A DNA stretch of 64,000 nt from Aquidulcibacter sp. (GTDB lineage: Bacteria > Pseudomonadota > Alphaproteobacteria > Caulobacterales > Aquidulcibacteraceae), in contig JAPZTJ010000004.1 in the NCBI GenBank assembly GCA_027532555.1, forward strand, positions 1-64,000, in the 5' to 3' direction. Below are positions 52,896 through 61,680 of this stretch, piece by piece. The position numbers were made by a program, and so were the translations under genes. Positions within the stretch are counted from its first letter, which is position 1. Each line of letters begins with the position of its first letter. The notes under the pieces were generated by a model, which was not told the DNA's origin, searched no databases, and worked only from the letters and a program-made list of their open reading frames with translations.

Positions 52896-53761
52896 ACAGG
52901 AATGACTTTCCAGTCTGCCGCGCGGTTACGAATCCACGTCATTTGCCGCTTGGCATAGTGCCGGCTGTCGAGGATGGAGCGCGAGATGGCTTCGTCATAG
53001 CCACATTGCTCCTCAAAGAAATCAATCAGCCCCGGCATGCCGACAGCCTTCATGACCGGCAAATCAGGCTCCAGCCTGCGCTGGTAAAGTGCATGGGCTT
53101 CGTTGAGGCCGCCCTCTTCCATCATGCGTTCAAAGCGCGCCTCAATCCTTGCATAAAGGACTTCGCGGTCTGGCATCAGTGCAATGCCTTCCCAAGCACC
53201 TTGCGCCAGAATTGGTGGCTGGGGGTCTTGGTGCCAGTCAGACAAGGGCCTGCCCGTGGCTTCAAAAACCTCTAACGCGCGCGCAATCCGCACCGCGTCC
53301 TTAGGTTCAATCTTGCGGGCAGCTTTTGGGTCCACCTGCAGCAGGCGCGCGTGGGCTGCACGCGGATCAGCCCCAACCAATCTGCGGGTCGAAGCGCGCA
53401 CGTCTGCTGGTACAGGTGGGGTCGGTACAAGGCCTTGCGTCAAGGCATGCGCATACAGGCCAGTCCCTCCTACCAGAATAGGCCTGCGACCGCGCGCTTG
53501 AATTTCGGCAATGGCGGCTTCGACTTCTGCCAGCCAAGCCCCTGTTGAGTAAGCGACGGCTCCATCAATATGGCCGAACAAATGATGCGGTACATCACCC
53601 ATTTCGGCTACGCCGGGCCTTGCCGTCAAAATCTCGAGGTCTGCATAGACTTGCATCGAGTCCATATTGATGACTTCGCCATTTTGCTTGATAGCAGCAT
53701 CAATGGCATAGGCGGTCTTGCCCGAAGCCGTGGGGCCGAGAATAAGGAGGGCAGTTTGCAT
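52892..53761 (-). CDS. miaA: tRNA dimethylallyltransferase
   Basis: A 289-residue enzyme that adds an isopentenyl group to A37 of tRNAs reading UNN codons. The P-loop is L-G-P-T-A-S-G-K-T, followed by I-N-M-D-S-M-Q-V-Y, V-P-H-H-L and V-G-G-T-G-L-Y. Length is a little short of the E. coli enzyme (316). Divergent from serB, a neighbourhood known in several alphaproteobacteria. Confidence 0.96.
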   Translation of the reverse strand: MQTALLILGPTASGKTAYAIDAAIKQNGEVINMDSMQVYADLEILTARPGVAEMGDVPHHLFGHIDGAVAYSTGAWLAEVEAAIAEIQARGRRPILVGGTGLYAHALTQGLVPTPPVPADVRASTRRLVGADPRAAHARLLQVDPKAARKIEPKDAVRIARALEVFEATGRPLSDWHQDPQPPILAQGAWEGIALMPDREVLYARIEARFERMMEEGGLNEAHALYQRRLEPDLPVMKAVGMPGLIDFFEEQCGYDEAISRSILDSRHYAKRQMTWIRNRAADWKVIPV

Positions 53762-53819
53762 GGCCTGCCTCTAGCCCAAGTTACGGCACACCGCCAATAG
53801 TCTGATGCGAATAAGCTGA

Positions 53820-54695
53820 ATGGAGTCTCAAGTGCCTTCTTTAATCCTCGTGAGCCCAACTGGCGAAAAAGTCCTTGAAGAAGCCTTGGCGCGGATTGAG
53901 GCGCTATGGGGCGAACTGTCGCTGAAGACGATTGAACCAGGCGAGGCCCTGCATCTGAGCTCTATCGATGGCGATACCGAGGAAGCGATTTCTTGGCTGG
54001 ATGGGCTGCCGCTCGATATTTCCTCAAAGCCGCCAGAACGCATGGGCCTTTTGGTCGCCGATATGGATTCCACCATCATTGGCTGCGAGTGCCTCGATGA
54101 ATTGGCAGACTTTGCCAATAAAAAGGCTGAAGTCTCAGCCATTACCGAACGGGCAATGGCAGGCGAACTTGATTTTGAAGGTGCCCTGACCGAACGAGTA
54201 GCGATGCTGACAGGGTTGGAGCTGACGGCGCTACAAGCCTGTTACGAAGCCCGTGTGGACCTGAATCCGGGTGCCGAAGTCTTTGTGAAAACCATGGCGC
54301 ACTTAGGCGCGCATTGTGCCTTGGTCTCGGGTGGCTTTAGCTTCTTCACCAGCCGCGTTGCGGCGCGGGCAGGATTTCATACCAATCGCGCCAATCAATT
54401 ACTGGACGATGGTACTTGCCTGACCGGTAAAGTCGGCATGCCGATCCTTGGCAAGGAAGCCAAGTTGGCAGCTTTGAAAGAAGATGCGGCGCGGCTGAAC
54501 CTCGATCTATCCCAGACCCTCGCAATTGGGGATGGTGCAAATGATCTGATGATGATTGAAGCAGCAGGCCTTGGTATCGCGTATCGCGCTAAACCAATCG
54601 TGGCTGCTCAAGCCCCTGCACGGATTGAGCATGGAACGTTAGAAAGCGCCCTCTTCTTCCAAGGCATCCCACGCAGCGCATTCGTAACTAACTAA
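53820..54695 (+). CDS. serB: Phosphoserine phosphatase
   Basis: A 291-residue HAD phosphatase for the last step of serine synthesis. The nucleophile motif is V-A-D-M-D-S-T-I-I (D-x-D-S-T), followed by E-C-L-D-E-L-A, V-S-G-G-F-S-F-F and the final G-D-G-A-N-D-L-M-M. An N-terminal regulatory-like extension of about 75 residues precedes it, as in SerB of this class. It is divergent from miaA and is upstream of the PDZ-hydrolase gene. Confidence 0.95.
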   Translation: MESQVPSLILVSPTGEKVLEEALARIEALWGELSLKTIEPGEALHLSSIDGDTEEAISWLDGLPLDISSKPPERMGLLVADMDSTIIGCECLDELADFANKKAEVSAITERAMAGELDFEGALTERVAMLTGLELTALQACYEARVDLNPGAEVFVKTMAHLGAHCALVSGGFSFFTSRVAARAGFHTNRANQLLDDGTCLTGKVGMPILGKEAKLAALKEDAARLNLDLSQTLAIGDGANDLMMIEAAGLGIAYRAKPIVAAQAPARIEHGTLESALFFQGIPRSAFVTN

Positions 54696-54783
54696 AGGCA
54701 AGCGGAACCTTAACTCGAATTCATTTGAGTTGACCGCCACTTCCCGCTTAGGACGAGCGCGGGATGTAAGGGAGGGCGAGACG

Positions 54784-56178
54784 ATGAAACGTAACTTTTT
54801 AGTGGCAACAGCTATGCTGTCGGGGACTTTGATCAGCGGCTCGGCCTTTGCCAACCAAAGTGGTGGCACGCAGTCGACCGCAGAGCTGACCCGGCGCGCA
54901 GCCCTTGGTGTCGCGCTTGAAAACACCAGCGATGGGCCAAAGGTGACCTTGGTTACGCCGCAGATGACGGCGGCCTTGGCAGGCGTTGAACCCGGCGACA
55001 TCATCTTAAGCGTCAATGGTCAGGCGACAAAAACCAATATGGAACTTGTTGCGGCTGCAGGCCTTTTGCGTTCGGGCGACATGGCGACCCTCACCCTTAA
55101 GCGCGGCACAGACACCAAGACCGTCACTGCCAAAGCCACGGCCCGCCCGCTTGAATCCATTCCCGGTGCGGATGTGCGCTATGGCACAGTTGCTTTCAAG
55201 GAAGGTCGATTGCGTGATATTTTGGTGACCCCGAAGACTGCGCTACCAGGAGCCCCTGTCGTATTCCTGATCCAAGGTTATGGCTGCGGCAGTGTCGAAG
55301 GCCCACCGAATCATCCCTATCACCTCTTGGCCAAGACTTTGGCAGAATCCGGCATTGGGTCTTATCGGATTGAAAAGCTGGGCATGGGTGACAGCCTCAC
55401 ATCTAAACCCTGCCTGAAAACCGACTTTGCTTTGGAAATGGAAGGGTTTGAGGCCGGATACCAAGCCTTGATCAAGGATCGTGGTATCAGCCCTGATCGT
55501 ATCATCATCCTCGGCCATTCCATGGGCGGGATTCAAGCGCCACTGGTTGCCGCCAAAGGGCCCGCACCTCGGGGCGTGATGGTCTTTGGCACCGCCCTGC
55601 GAAATTGGCAGGATTATATGCAAGAGCTATTTGCCATGCAGGGCTTCTTGTCCGCTGGGGCTGATCCCGCAGACGCGGAACAGGCGGCGAAAGCTTTTAG
55701 GCCTTTGATGCAGCGCATTTTCAATGAAGATGTCAGCCTTAAAACAATCGCAAATGAAAACCCCAATCATGAAGCCATGTTGCGTAGCGCTTTTGATTGG
55801 GATGGCGACGACCTAATCCTCGGCCGCAACCTTGCCTATTGGCGTGGGGTGGCTGCGCAAGATACTGTAGCCGCTTGGCGCGATACCAAAGCCCCGGTTC
55901 TAGCCATTTATGGTGAAGCTGATTTTGCAGCCATTGACGAGCGCGATCACAAACGGATTGTCGACGTCGTCAACTTTTATCGCCCGGGCACGGCAACCTA
56001 TCGCTTTTTGCCCCTCACTGGCCATGGCTTTGATGTACAAGCAAGCCGAGATGAGGTTCGAGCAGCCAATCAGGCGGGCAAACCCGTAACCGTAGCCCCT
56101 TATAACCCTGAGTTGACCAAAGTAATGGCGGCTTGGATCAGTGCTTTACCCGCCAAAGGGCAGACAGCGGCCAATTAA
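54784..56178 (+). CDS. Exported PDZ-alpha/beta hydrolase fusion
   Basis: A 464-residue exported protein. Signal peptide at 1-23 (after A-F-A). A PDZ domain (about 40-115) includes G-V-E-P-G-D-I-I-L-S-V-N-G. It is followed by an alpha/beta hydrolase with a complete triad: G-H-S-M-G-G (Ser246), Y-G-E-A-D (Asp380) and T-G-H-G-F (His414). This order suggests a periplasmic esterase or peptidase steered to proteins by its PDZ domain. The start is set at ATG 54784 because GGGAGG precedes it and the signal peptide begins there, although the frame is open from 54730. Confidence 0.82.
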   Translation: MKRNFLVATAMLSGTLISGSAFANQSGGTQSTAELTRRAALGVALENTSDGPKVTLVTPQMTAALAGVEPGDIILSVNGQATKTNMELVAAAGLLRSGDMATLTLKRGTDTKTVTAKATARPLESIPGADVRYGTVAFKEGRLRDILVTPKTALPGAPVVFLIQGYGCGSVEGPPNHPYHLLAKTLAESGIGSYRIEKLGMGDSLTSKPCLKTDFALEMEGFEAGYQALIKDRGISPDRIIILGHSMGGIQAPLVAAKGPAPRGVMVFGTALRNWQDYMQELFAMQGFLSAGADPADAEQAAKAFRPLMQRIFNEDVSLKTIANENPNHEAMLRSAFDWDGDDLILGRNLAYWRGVAAQDTVAAWRDTKAPVLAIYGEADFAAIDERDHKRIVDVVNFYRPGTATYRFLPLTGHGFDVQASRDEVRAANQAGKPVTVAPYNPELTKVMAAWISALPAKGQTAAN

Positions 56179-56209
56179 TCGGAACGCGCAAACAGGTGTC
56201 AAAGGGTCT

Positions 56210-57883
56210 TTAGCCTTTCGGCACCGGCTCCCCTTCCACAGGCGGGCGCGGTGGGCCAAGTCGGACACCGGCTGGAATGCCCCGCGTCGTAGCTTCAGCT
56301 TCAGCCCCCAGATTGATCAGTGGGCAAGCCGGTGGTGCACATAACCAAATCTCCACCCGCCGATTACGCATGCGCCCGCGCTCGTCCGAGTTTGAGCCGA
56401 CTGGCAAGGAATCCCCGTAGGAACGCACAATCCCCGGGGTAACTCCAAGCCCCTGCAAAGCCAAAGCGACAGTTTCTGCCCGCGATTGTGCAAGACCAAT
56501 ATTGGTGGCCCTTGCACCAACGTTGTCAGCAAAGCCCAAAACGGCAATCCGGCGCTTATCAATCTGGTTCTTATTGATGAAGGCAACAAAGCGCTTAAGG
56601 TCTTCTTCTGCGCGTGAGTCAGGTTGGTTGGCCCCGTCATAGAAGCGTATGTCAAAATTCATCCGCTCGGCAAAGCGCCCAAAGGTCCGGTAGTCACCCG
56701 GCGCATCTGGCGGCGTCAAGACTTTGACAGCCCTCAGTCTGAGGGGCGTAATTCCCATACGTGCTACCAATTCCTGTCCTGCTTGTGAGGTAACGAAATC
56801 GGCAAAGTCGCGCGCGTTTGGATCGCCTCCGGACGAACCCACATAGACAAACAGCCGTTCGGTAAACGTATAAGTCTCGGTAGAAATCGAAAAATCGTCG
56901 GCCCCCACCGAACGCGCATTTCGCTCATTCAGCGCCAATGCCTTTACGCCGCCTGTGCCGCGTCGGGTGATCCCAATTGCCTTTTCATCTCGACTAACGG
57001 CATCGGCGACTCCGGCGGGAGCATCCAAGAAGGTGACGGTTTCAGGCGGCTCACGGTCGCCCAACAAACGCCCTGCAGGGCTTGAACCAAAATCAGCGCC
57101 TAGGCTCTCAAGTTTAATGGAAATGCGTCCCGACATGTCTTTAGAAACCTGATTCCAGTCGGTGAACTCACCACTCAGAATCCGACCTAAGACTTCTGTG
57201 TCGATCCGATTGATCGGGTTGTTCCGATTGACCACGACCAAGCTAGCATCCAGCCCAATGATCTTTTCGCTCGAGGCATTGGTGAAATTGCCTAAGGCTG
57301 ACAAACGGTCTGCCTCACCGGGTAAAACTTGTCGGGACGACATCACCGCCTCGAGACGCTGTTGCGTCAAAGCCTCAAAGCCACCGTGAGATGAGCCAAG
57401 CGCAATCAAAACCCGGGCAGTTTTGCCCGCGCGCGAGCCACTAACTTCAATGAGTTTGTCGCCCTGATCTGCCCGCACCGAGGTATATCCTCGTGCCCGC
57501 ATCCAAGCGGAAACAAGGTCCATCATCACATTTGGGCCCATGCTAGACGCGCCACCAATTCGAAACAGCACATCTTTAGGCTTGGGCTGCCCGGCTGCGA
57601 AGTCCTCTGTGATTGGAATTTGGCCTTGATCTTGGCTGGCAACGCGTTGCCCCTCGGCTTGAAAGAGCCAAGACATGTAAAAAAGTACGATGATACCGAC
57701 AACAATAATCAAGCTGGTCACAGCCATCAGCCAGCCAAGCACATCAAGTTTCAAGTTGAAGCGAGGGACCTTTGGCAAAGCCGGAGCCTTACGAGGCGAT
57801 TGCTTTTTCAATCTTTTTGGGGGACTTGGGTTGATCACCTTATCCCAGTCATAAGGCACATCGTCGCGGCCGTCTGCCATCAA
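56210..57883 (-). CDS. Membrane-anchored PstS-like binding domain fused to OmpA C-terminal domain
   Basis: A 557-residue protein. A lysine-rich N-terminus and one membrane helix (about 48-73) anchor it. A phosphate-binding-protein-like (PstS/PBP) domain runs from about 100 to 390, with S-S-x-G-P-N and the G-S-S-G-G-D-P-N-A-R-D-F-A-D-F stretch. An OmpA-type peptidoglycan-binding domain runs from about 420 to 525, with G-F-A-D-N-V, S-R-A-E-T-V and N-R-R-V-E-I-W. It would link the inner membrane to the wall and might sense a small anion; this is inference. It is convergent with the PDZ-hydrolase gene. Confidence 0.8.
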   Translation of the reverse strand: MMADGRDDVPYDWDKVINPSPPKRLKKQSPRKAPALPKVPRFNLKLDVLGWLMAVTSLIIVVGIIVLFYMSWLFQAEGQRVASQDQGQIPITEDFAAGQPKPKDVLFRIGGASSMGPNVMMDLVSAWMRARGYTSVRADQGDKLIEVSGSRAGKTARVLIALGSSHGGFEALTQQRLEAVMSSRQVLPGEADRLSALGNFTNASSEKIIGLDASLVVVNRNNPINRIDTEVLGRILSGEFTDWNQVSKDMSGRISIKLESLGADFGSSPAGRLLGDREPPETVTFLDAPAGVADAVSRDEKAIGITRRGTGGVKALALNERNARSVGADDFSISTETYTFTERLFVYVGSSGGDPNARDFADFVTSQAGQELVARMGITPLRLRAVKVLTPPDAPGDYRTFGRFAERMNFDIRFYDGANQPDSRAEEDLKRFVAFINKNQIDKRRIAVLGFADNVGARATNIGLAQSRAETVALALQGLGVTPGIVRSYGDSLPVGSNSDERGRMRNRRVEIWLCAPPACPLINLGAEAEATTRGIPAGVRLGPPRPPVEGEPVPKG

Positions 57884-58013
57884 GGATTCCCCACGTTTCC
57901 ATGTCTGTCATCGCGCGCGCCGCATTCACTCAGCTTGCGCCCATCATGCCTTTGAGGCTTCGCGCCAAGCGATAGTCGAGGCGGACTGAAAGGTCTAGCT
58001 TTGCTGCCTGTTA

Positions 58014-59384
58014 CTAGCGCGTTGGACGCAGCGCGCGGTAAATCGGCTTTCCATCTCGGTACAGACGAATGACCACCCCATCGCGCTTGCGCGCTGCCGC
58101 CTGTAAAGCCGCGCGCGCTTCTTGCGGGCTCGAAATAGCCTGGCCCTGCACCTCTAAAAGGCCATCGCCCGGGCGAACTTGGTCCTTGCCTGGGCCAAAC
58201 GGATCAAGAGCGGAGACGACAACACGCACTTCAGGCGGCAGTTTTGGACGATCCGATGGTGCCGCCGAACGTAAAACAAGCCCCATCGCGGTGACCGTTG
58301 GCATAGCTTGCGGTGTAGGTGCCCGCACTTCACTAGGGGAACGGCCAACAACCAGATTGGCAAAAATCGCTTGTCGGCCACGGAAGCCTTCAACTTTTAC
58401 TTTAGCCCCAGCCGGGGCTGCTGCGGCATATCGAGCCAAGGCGCGCGGATCGGATACGGGCTGGCCCGCCCATTTCAAAATCCGGTCACCCATGCGCAAG
58501 CCAGCCTTGGCTGCTGGTGAGTTAGCAGCAACATCGGCAACAATGACGCCATTCTGGCCCGTCCCGCCTTCCTCTGGTGTCAGCAGGCGCGCGCGCAATC
58601 CGATCCAGCCGCGCTGAACGCTACCGGTTTGGAGAATGTCGGCCACGATCTTTCGCGCAAGATTAGACGGCACAGCAAAACCAACCCCAACCGACCCACC
58701 TTGTGTTCCCCCCGGGGACACGATTGCAGTATTGACGCCGATCACCTCGCCGCGTGCATTAAACAAAGGCCCGCCGGAATTGCCGCGATTAATCGCCGCA
58801 TCCGTCTGCAAGAAGTCGTCATAGCGCCCCGCCTGCAAATCGCGGTTTCGGGCCGAGATCACCCCGACTGACAAGGAGTTGCCCAGACCAAACGGACTGC
58901 CAATCGCAATCGCCCAATCACCAACCCGGGCCGCATCACTATTGCCCCAAATAACGCTAGATAGGCGCATGGTGCCCGTGGTGCGCAACACGGCCAGGTC
59001 GGTCTCTGCATCGCGTCCGACCAAAGTAGCAGGCAAAACTGTGCCATCGACCAACATGATCTCAAACCGATCATTACCTTCGATGACATGATTATTGGTA
59101 ACCACCACCCCGCGAGGATCAATCACAAAGCCCGAGCCTGTTGAGCTGCCACCAGCTTCTGCATGCACAGAATCGCGCGGCGCACCGACCAGGGACCGTT
59201 TGGCCCGGATGGCGACAACGGCGGGCTGAAGCCTAGCCGAAAGATCAGCAAATCCATTGCCCAGCCCAATTGATGGGCCGGCAGGTGGTGGACCTGCATT
59301 CTGGGCACCAGCCGGCGCAAGGCCTGACAAGCCAAGCCCGAAGATCGAAATCCAGAAACAAGCAAACAATCGCGCGGTCATCAT
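58014..59384 (-). CDS. DegP/HtrA-family serine protease
   Basis: A 456-residue periplasmic protease and chaperone. Signal peptide at 1-27. The triad is complete: H99 (T-N-N-H-V), D129 (E-T-D-L-A-V) and S203 (G-N-S-G-G-P). Two PDZ domains follow (about 250-340 and 365-450), the first with L-R-M-G-D-R-I-L-K. It degrades misfolded envelope proteins. It starts on the minus strand 174 bases from a TonB receptor on the plus strand and is next to the PstS-OmpA fusion. Confidence 0.93.
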   Translation of the reverse strand: MMTARLFACFWISIFGLGLSGLAPAGAQNAGPPPAGPSIGLGNGFADLSARLQPAVVAIRAKRSLVGAPRDSVHAEAGGSSTGSGFVIDPRGVVVTNNHVIEGNDRFEIMLVDGTVLPATLVGRDAETDLAVLRTTGTMRLSSVIWGNSDAARVGDWAIAIGSPFGLGNSLSVGVISARNRDLQAGRYDDFLQTDAAINRGNSGGPLFNARGEVIGVNTAIVSPGGTQGGSVGVGFAVPSNLARKIVADILQTGSVQRGWIGLRARLLTPEEGGTGQNGVIVADVAANSPAAKAGLRMGDRILKWAGQPVSDPRALARYAAAAPAGAKVKVEGFRGRQAIFANLVVGRSPSEVRAPTPQAMPTVTAMGLVLRSAAPSDRPKLPPEVRVVVSALDPFGPGKDQVRPGDGLLEVQGQAISSPQEARAALQAAARKRDGVVIRLYRDGKPIYRALRPTR

Positions 59385-59478
59385 GAACTAAGACTTAGAC
59401 CGGAGCGGGCATTTGGGAAAGTAACCCCCTGCCTCCATACGCACGCAAACACATCAGTCCCTCAATTAAAAAAACTTC

Positions 59479-59496
59479 ATGACAGCCTTTTCACGG
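59479..59496. promoter_or_regulatory. Weak Pho-box-like site upstream of the TonB receptor
   Basis: ATGACAG, 4 bases, then TTCACGG: read on the minus strand CTGTCAT with a poor second half (4 of 7). The 7-4-7 spacing fits PhoB boxes. It lies between htrA and the TonB receptor. One half is perfect and one is weak, so this is only a candidate. Confidence 0.2.
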
Positions 59497-59558
59497 GTAA
59501 TTGAAGATCACATCGAAGATAGACAAGCGGTCAGTTTGATTTGGGCGGGGAAACACCC

Positions 59559-61664
59559 ATGGCTTTGATTTCTTATCGCGCGCTCGCTTTTGCACTTGCG
59601 CCTTTTGTACTTGTGGGCACCAGTGGCCTTGGGTCTGCTTGGGCGCAAACAGCTCTTAGCGCCAGCCCAGCGTCCGGCGTGACGAATGCGCTTCCAGACT
59701 TGGTCGATGGCAAACGTACTTTTCAGCCCGCCTATTTCAACGATATCACGCCGCAGACGGCCGCCGATATGGTTGCGCGGATTCCGGGGTTTAACATCGA
59801 CGACGGCGAATCCGTCCGTGGCTTTGGCGGGGCAGCGGGCAATGTGCTGATCGACGGCTCTCGGCCCACGAGCAAGAATGAGGATTTATTCTCCATTCTT
59901 GGCCGGATCCCAGCTAGCAATGTAGAGAAGGTTGAACTGTTAGAGGGCGCAGCAGCCGGTGCGCTAGCGCCAGGCAAAAGCCTCGTCGTCAATGTGGTCC
60001 GAAAAGCCGACAACAAAGCGAGCGGCAAGTGGGAAGTGCAAGCCACCGGTGTTGGCAGCGGCCGAATTAAGCCCAAAATCGATACGTCCTACACCTCAAA
60101 GCTGGGTGGCTTTAATATCACCACCGGCCTGCAAGCCGAGATCGAAAACGTCGAAGACTTTATTGGTTTTGAAGGCATCCTGTCGCCTTCAGGCGTCTAC
60201 ACCGAGCGCGGCCCCAATGACGATCGCCGCCGCTCAAAATACGCGCAAGCGACTTTTGCCGTTGATGGCAAAATTGGCGAAACCAAACTCAAAGCCAATG
60301 CCAGCTATATGGAAGGAAAGTTTCGCCGCAACTGGGTGCATGTGGCTTTTCGGCCAAACGCAACTTTGCCGTTCCGGGTTGATGAGGGCAAGGCAACTGG
60401 CTCAACCAAGCGCTGGGAAATTGGCGGCGATCTAGAGCGTGAAGTGGCTGGTTGGACCGGCAAGCTCGCCCTTTTGGCCAAGGCGAATGAGGATCAAGAC
60501 CTTGACCTGGCAGGCTTTAACGCGGTTGGGCAAGCCAAAAACTTCGGCCGCTTCGTGGCAGACTCGACCAATGAAGAGCGCGTGGCGCGCCTGACGTTCA
60601 AGAAGAAATTTGGTGCCCATCAAATCGAGACTGGCGGCGAACTGGCTTACAATAGCTTGGATTTCGTCGGCCAATATGCCGAAGGCAATGGGACGATCTT
60701 TGTGGTTCGCCCATCTGACATTTCTTCGACCGAAGTCTCTGAGACCCGGAAAGATGCTTTCATCAGCGATTCTTGGACGCTATCGCCAAAGCTAACCCTT
60801 GAGTCGACCTTGACAGGCGAGTGGTCCACAATTGAACAAACAGGGACAGCCGGTAAGGAGCGGTCTTTCTTTTATCCAAAGCCCCGCATCAAAGCGGCTT
60901 GGAAACCCAAAGATGGATGGACCTATCGGGTGGAAGTGGAGCGGGTCGTTGGGCAATTAGACTTTGGTGCCTTTGCAGACTCTGCATCAGTTGGCGACAA
61001 CAACCAGAATAGCGGCAACCCAGAACTGCGCCCGGAACAAGTTTGGTCGAGCCTTCTTGGCGTTGAAAGACGCTGGGGCAAACGCGGCGTCATCAATGCG
61101 TCTTTAGTTCAGGAGCAGTTCGAGGATCAATTGACCCTTGTCCCAACCCGCAATGGCGGTGTGGCATTAGGCAATGTGCCTGAAGCAGAACGCTGGGGCT
61201 ATAATGTCTCTTGGACCATCCCGCTGAGAGCACTGCTGGAGGGCTTGGAGTTTGAGGGCAATTACCGCTGGCGCGATTCTGAATTGACTGACCCGATCAC
61301 TACGCAGGCGCGGCCCTTCTCTGGCTGGAACGGCAAGAATTTCAACACCAACGTCACCTATGAAATTCCCAAAAAGAAGTTGCGCATGGGTGCTTGGTAC
61401 TGGCGTGGTAATAACAACCGCGAATACCGGCCTGATCAGACCTTCCAGTGGGGAACGATCCAAAGCTGGGGGGCTTGGATTGAGACCAAAGCCTATAAGA
61501 ACCTCAGCCTTGAAGTCGGCGTTGAGGATCCCAATGGGACGACTTTCAACCGCGTCCGCACAGATTTTACACCCAACCGACGGTCAGGTGTGATCCGCCA
61601 AACCCAATATCGCGAACGGTCCAAGGATGGGACTTGGTATCTTCTGGTCAAAGGCACATTCTGA
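59559..61664 (+). CDS. TonB-dependent outer-membrane receptor
   Basis: A 701-residue receptor. Signal peptide at 1-29. The plug domain has Q-T-A-A-D-M-V-A-R-I-P-G-F and V-R-G-F-G-G-A-A-G-N-V-L-I-D-G, then V-E-K-V-E-L-L-E-G-A-A-A-G-A, as in many alphaproteobacterial receptors. The barrel ends in Y-L-L-V-K-G-T-F, with the terminal Phe needed for insertion. The substrate is not visible. The frame is open from TTG 59541; ATG 59559 is chosen, where the signal begins. A 10-bp hairpin overlaps its stop codon. Confidence 0.93.
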   Translation: MALISYRALAFALAPFVLVGTSGLGSAWAQTALSASPASGVTNALPDLVDGKRTFQPAYFNDITPQTAADMVARIPGFNIDDGESVRGFGGAAGNVLIDGSRPTSKNEDLFSILGRIPASNVEKVELLEGAAAGALAPGKSLVVNVVRKADNKASGKWEVQATGVGSGRIKPKIDTSYTSKLGGFNITTGLQAEIENVEDFIGFEGILSPSGVYTERGPNDDRRRSKYAQATFAVDGKIGETKLKANASYMEGKFRRNWVHVAFRPNATLPFRVDEGKATGSTKRWEIGGDLEREVAGWTGKLALLAKANEDQDLDLAGFNAVGQAKNFGRFVADSTNEERVARLTFKKKFGAHQIETGGELAYNSLDFVGQYAEGNGTIFVVRPSDISSTEVSETRKDAFISDSWTLSPKLTLESTLTGEWSTIEQTGTAGKERSFFYPKPRIKAAWKPKDGWTYRVEVERVVGQLDFGAFADSASVGDNNQNSGNPELRPEQVWSSLLGVERRWGKRGVINASLVQEQFEDQLTLVPTRNGGVALGNVPEAERWGYNVSWTIPLRALLEGLEFEGNYRWRDSELTDPITTQARPFSGWNGKNFNTNVTYEIPKKKLRMGAWYWRGNNNREYRPDQTFQWGTIQSWGAWIETKAYKNLSLEVGVEDPNGTTFNRVRTDFTPNRRSGVIRQTQYRERSKDGTWYLLVKGTF

Positions 61665-61671
61665 CCAGAAG
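61641..61671. terminator. 10-bp hairpin over the TonB receptor stop codon
   Basis: CTTCTGGTCA and TGACCAGAAG are perfect complements with an 11-base loop; the TGA stop (61662-61664) is inside the right arm. It lies between two convergent genes. There is no T-run, so it may end transcripts only weakly or protect the 3' end. Confidence 0.5.
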
Positions 61672-61680
61672 ATCCAAACC

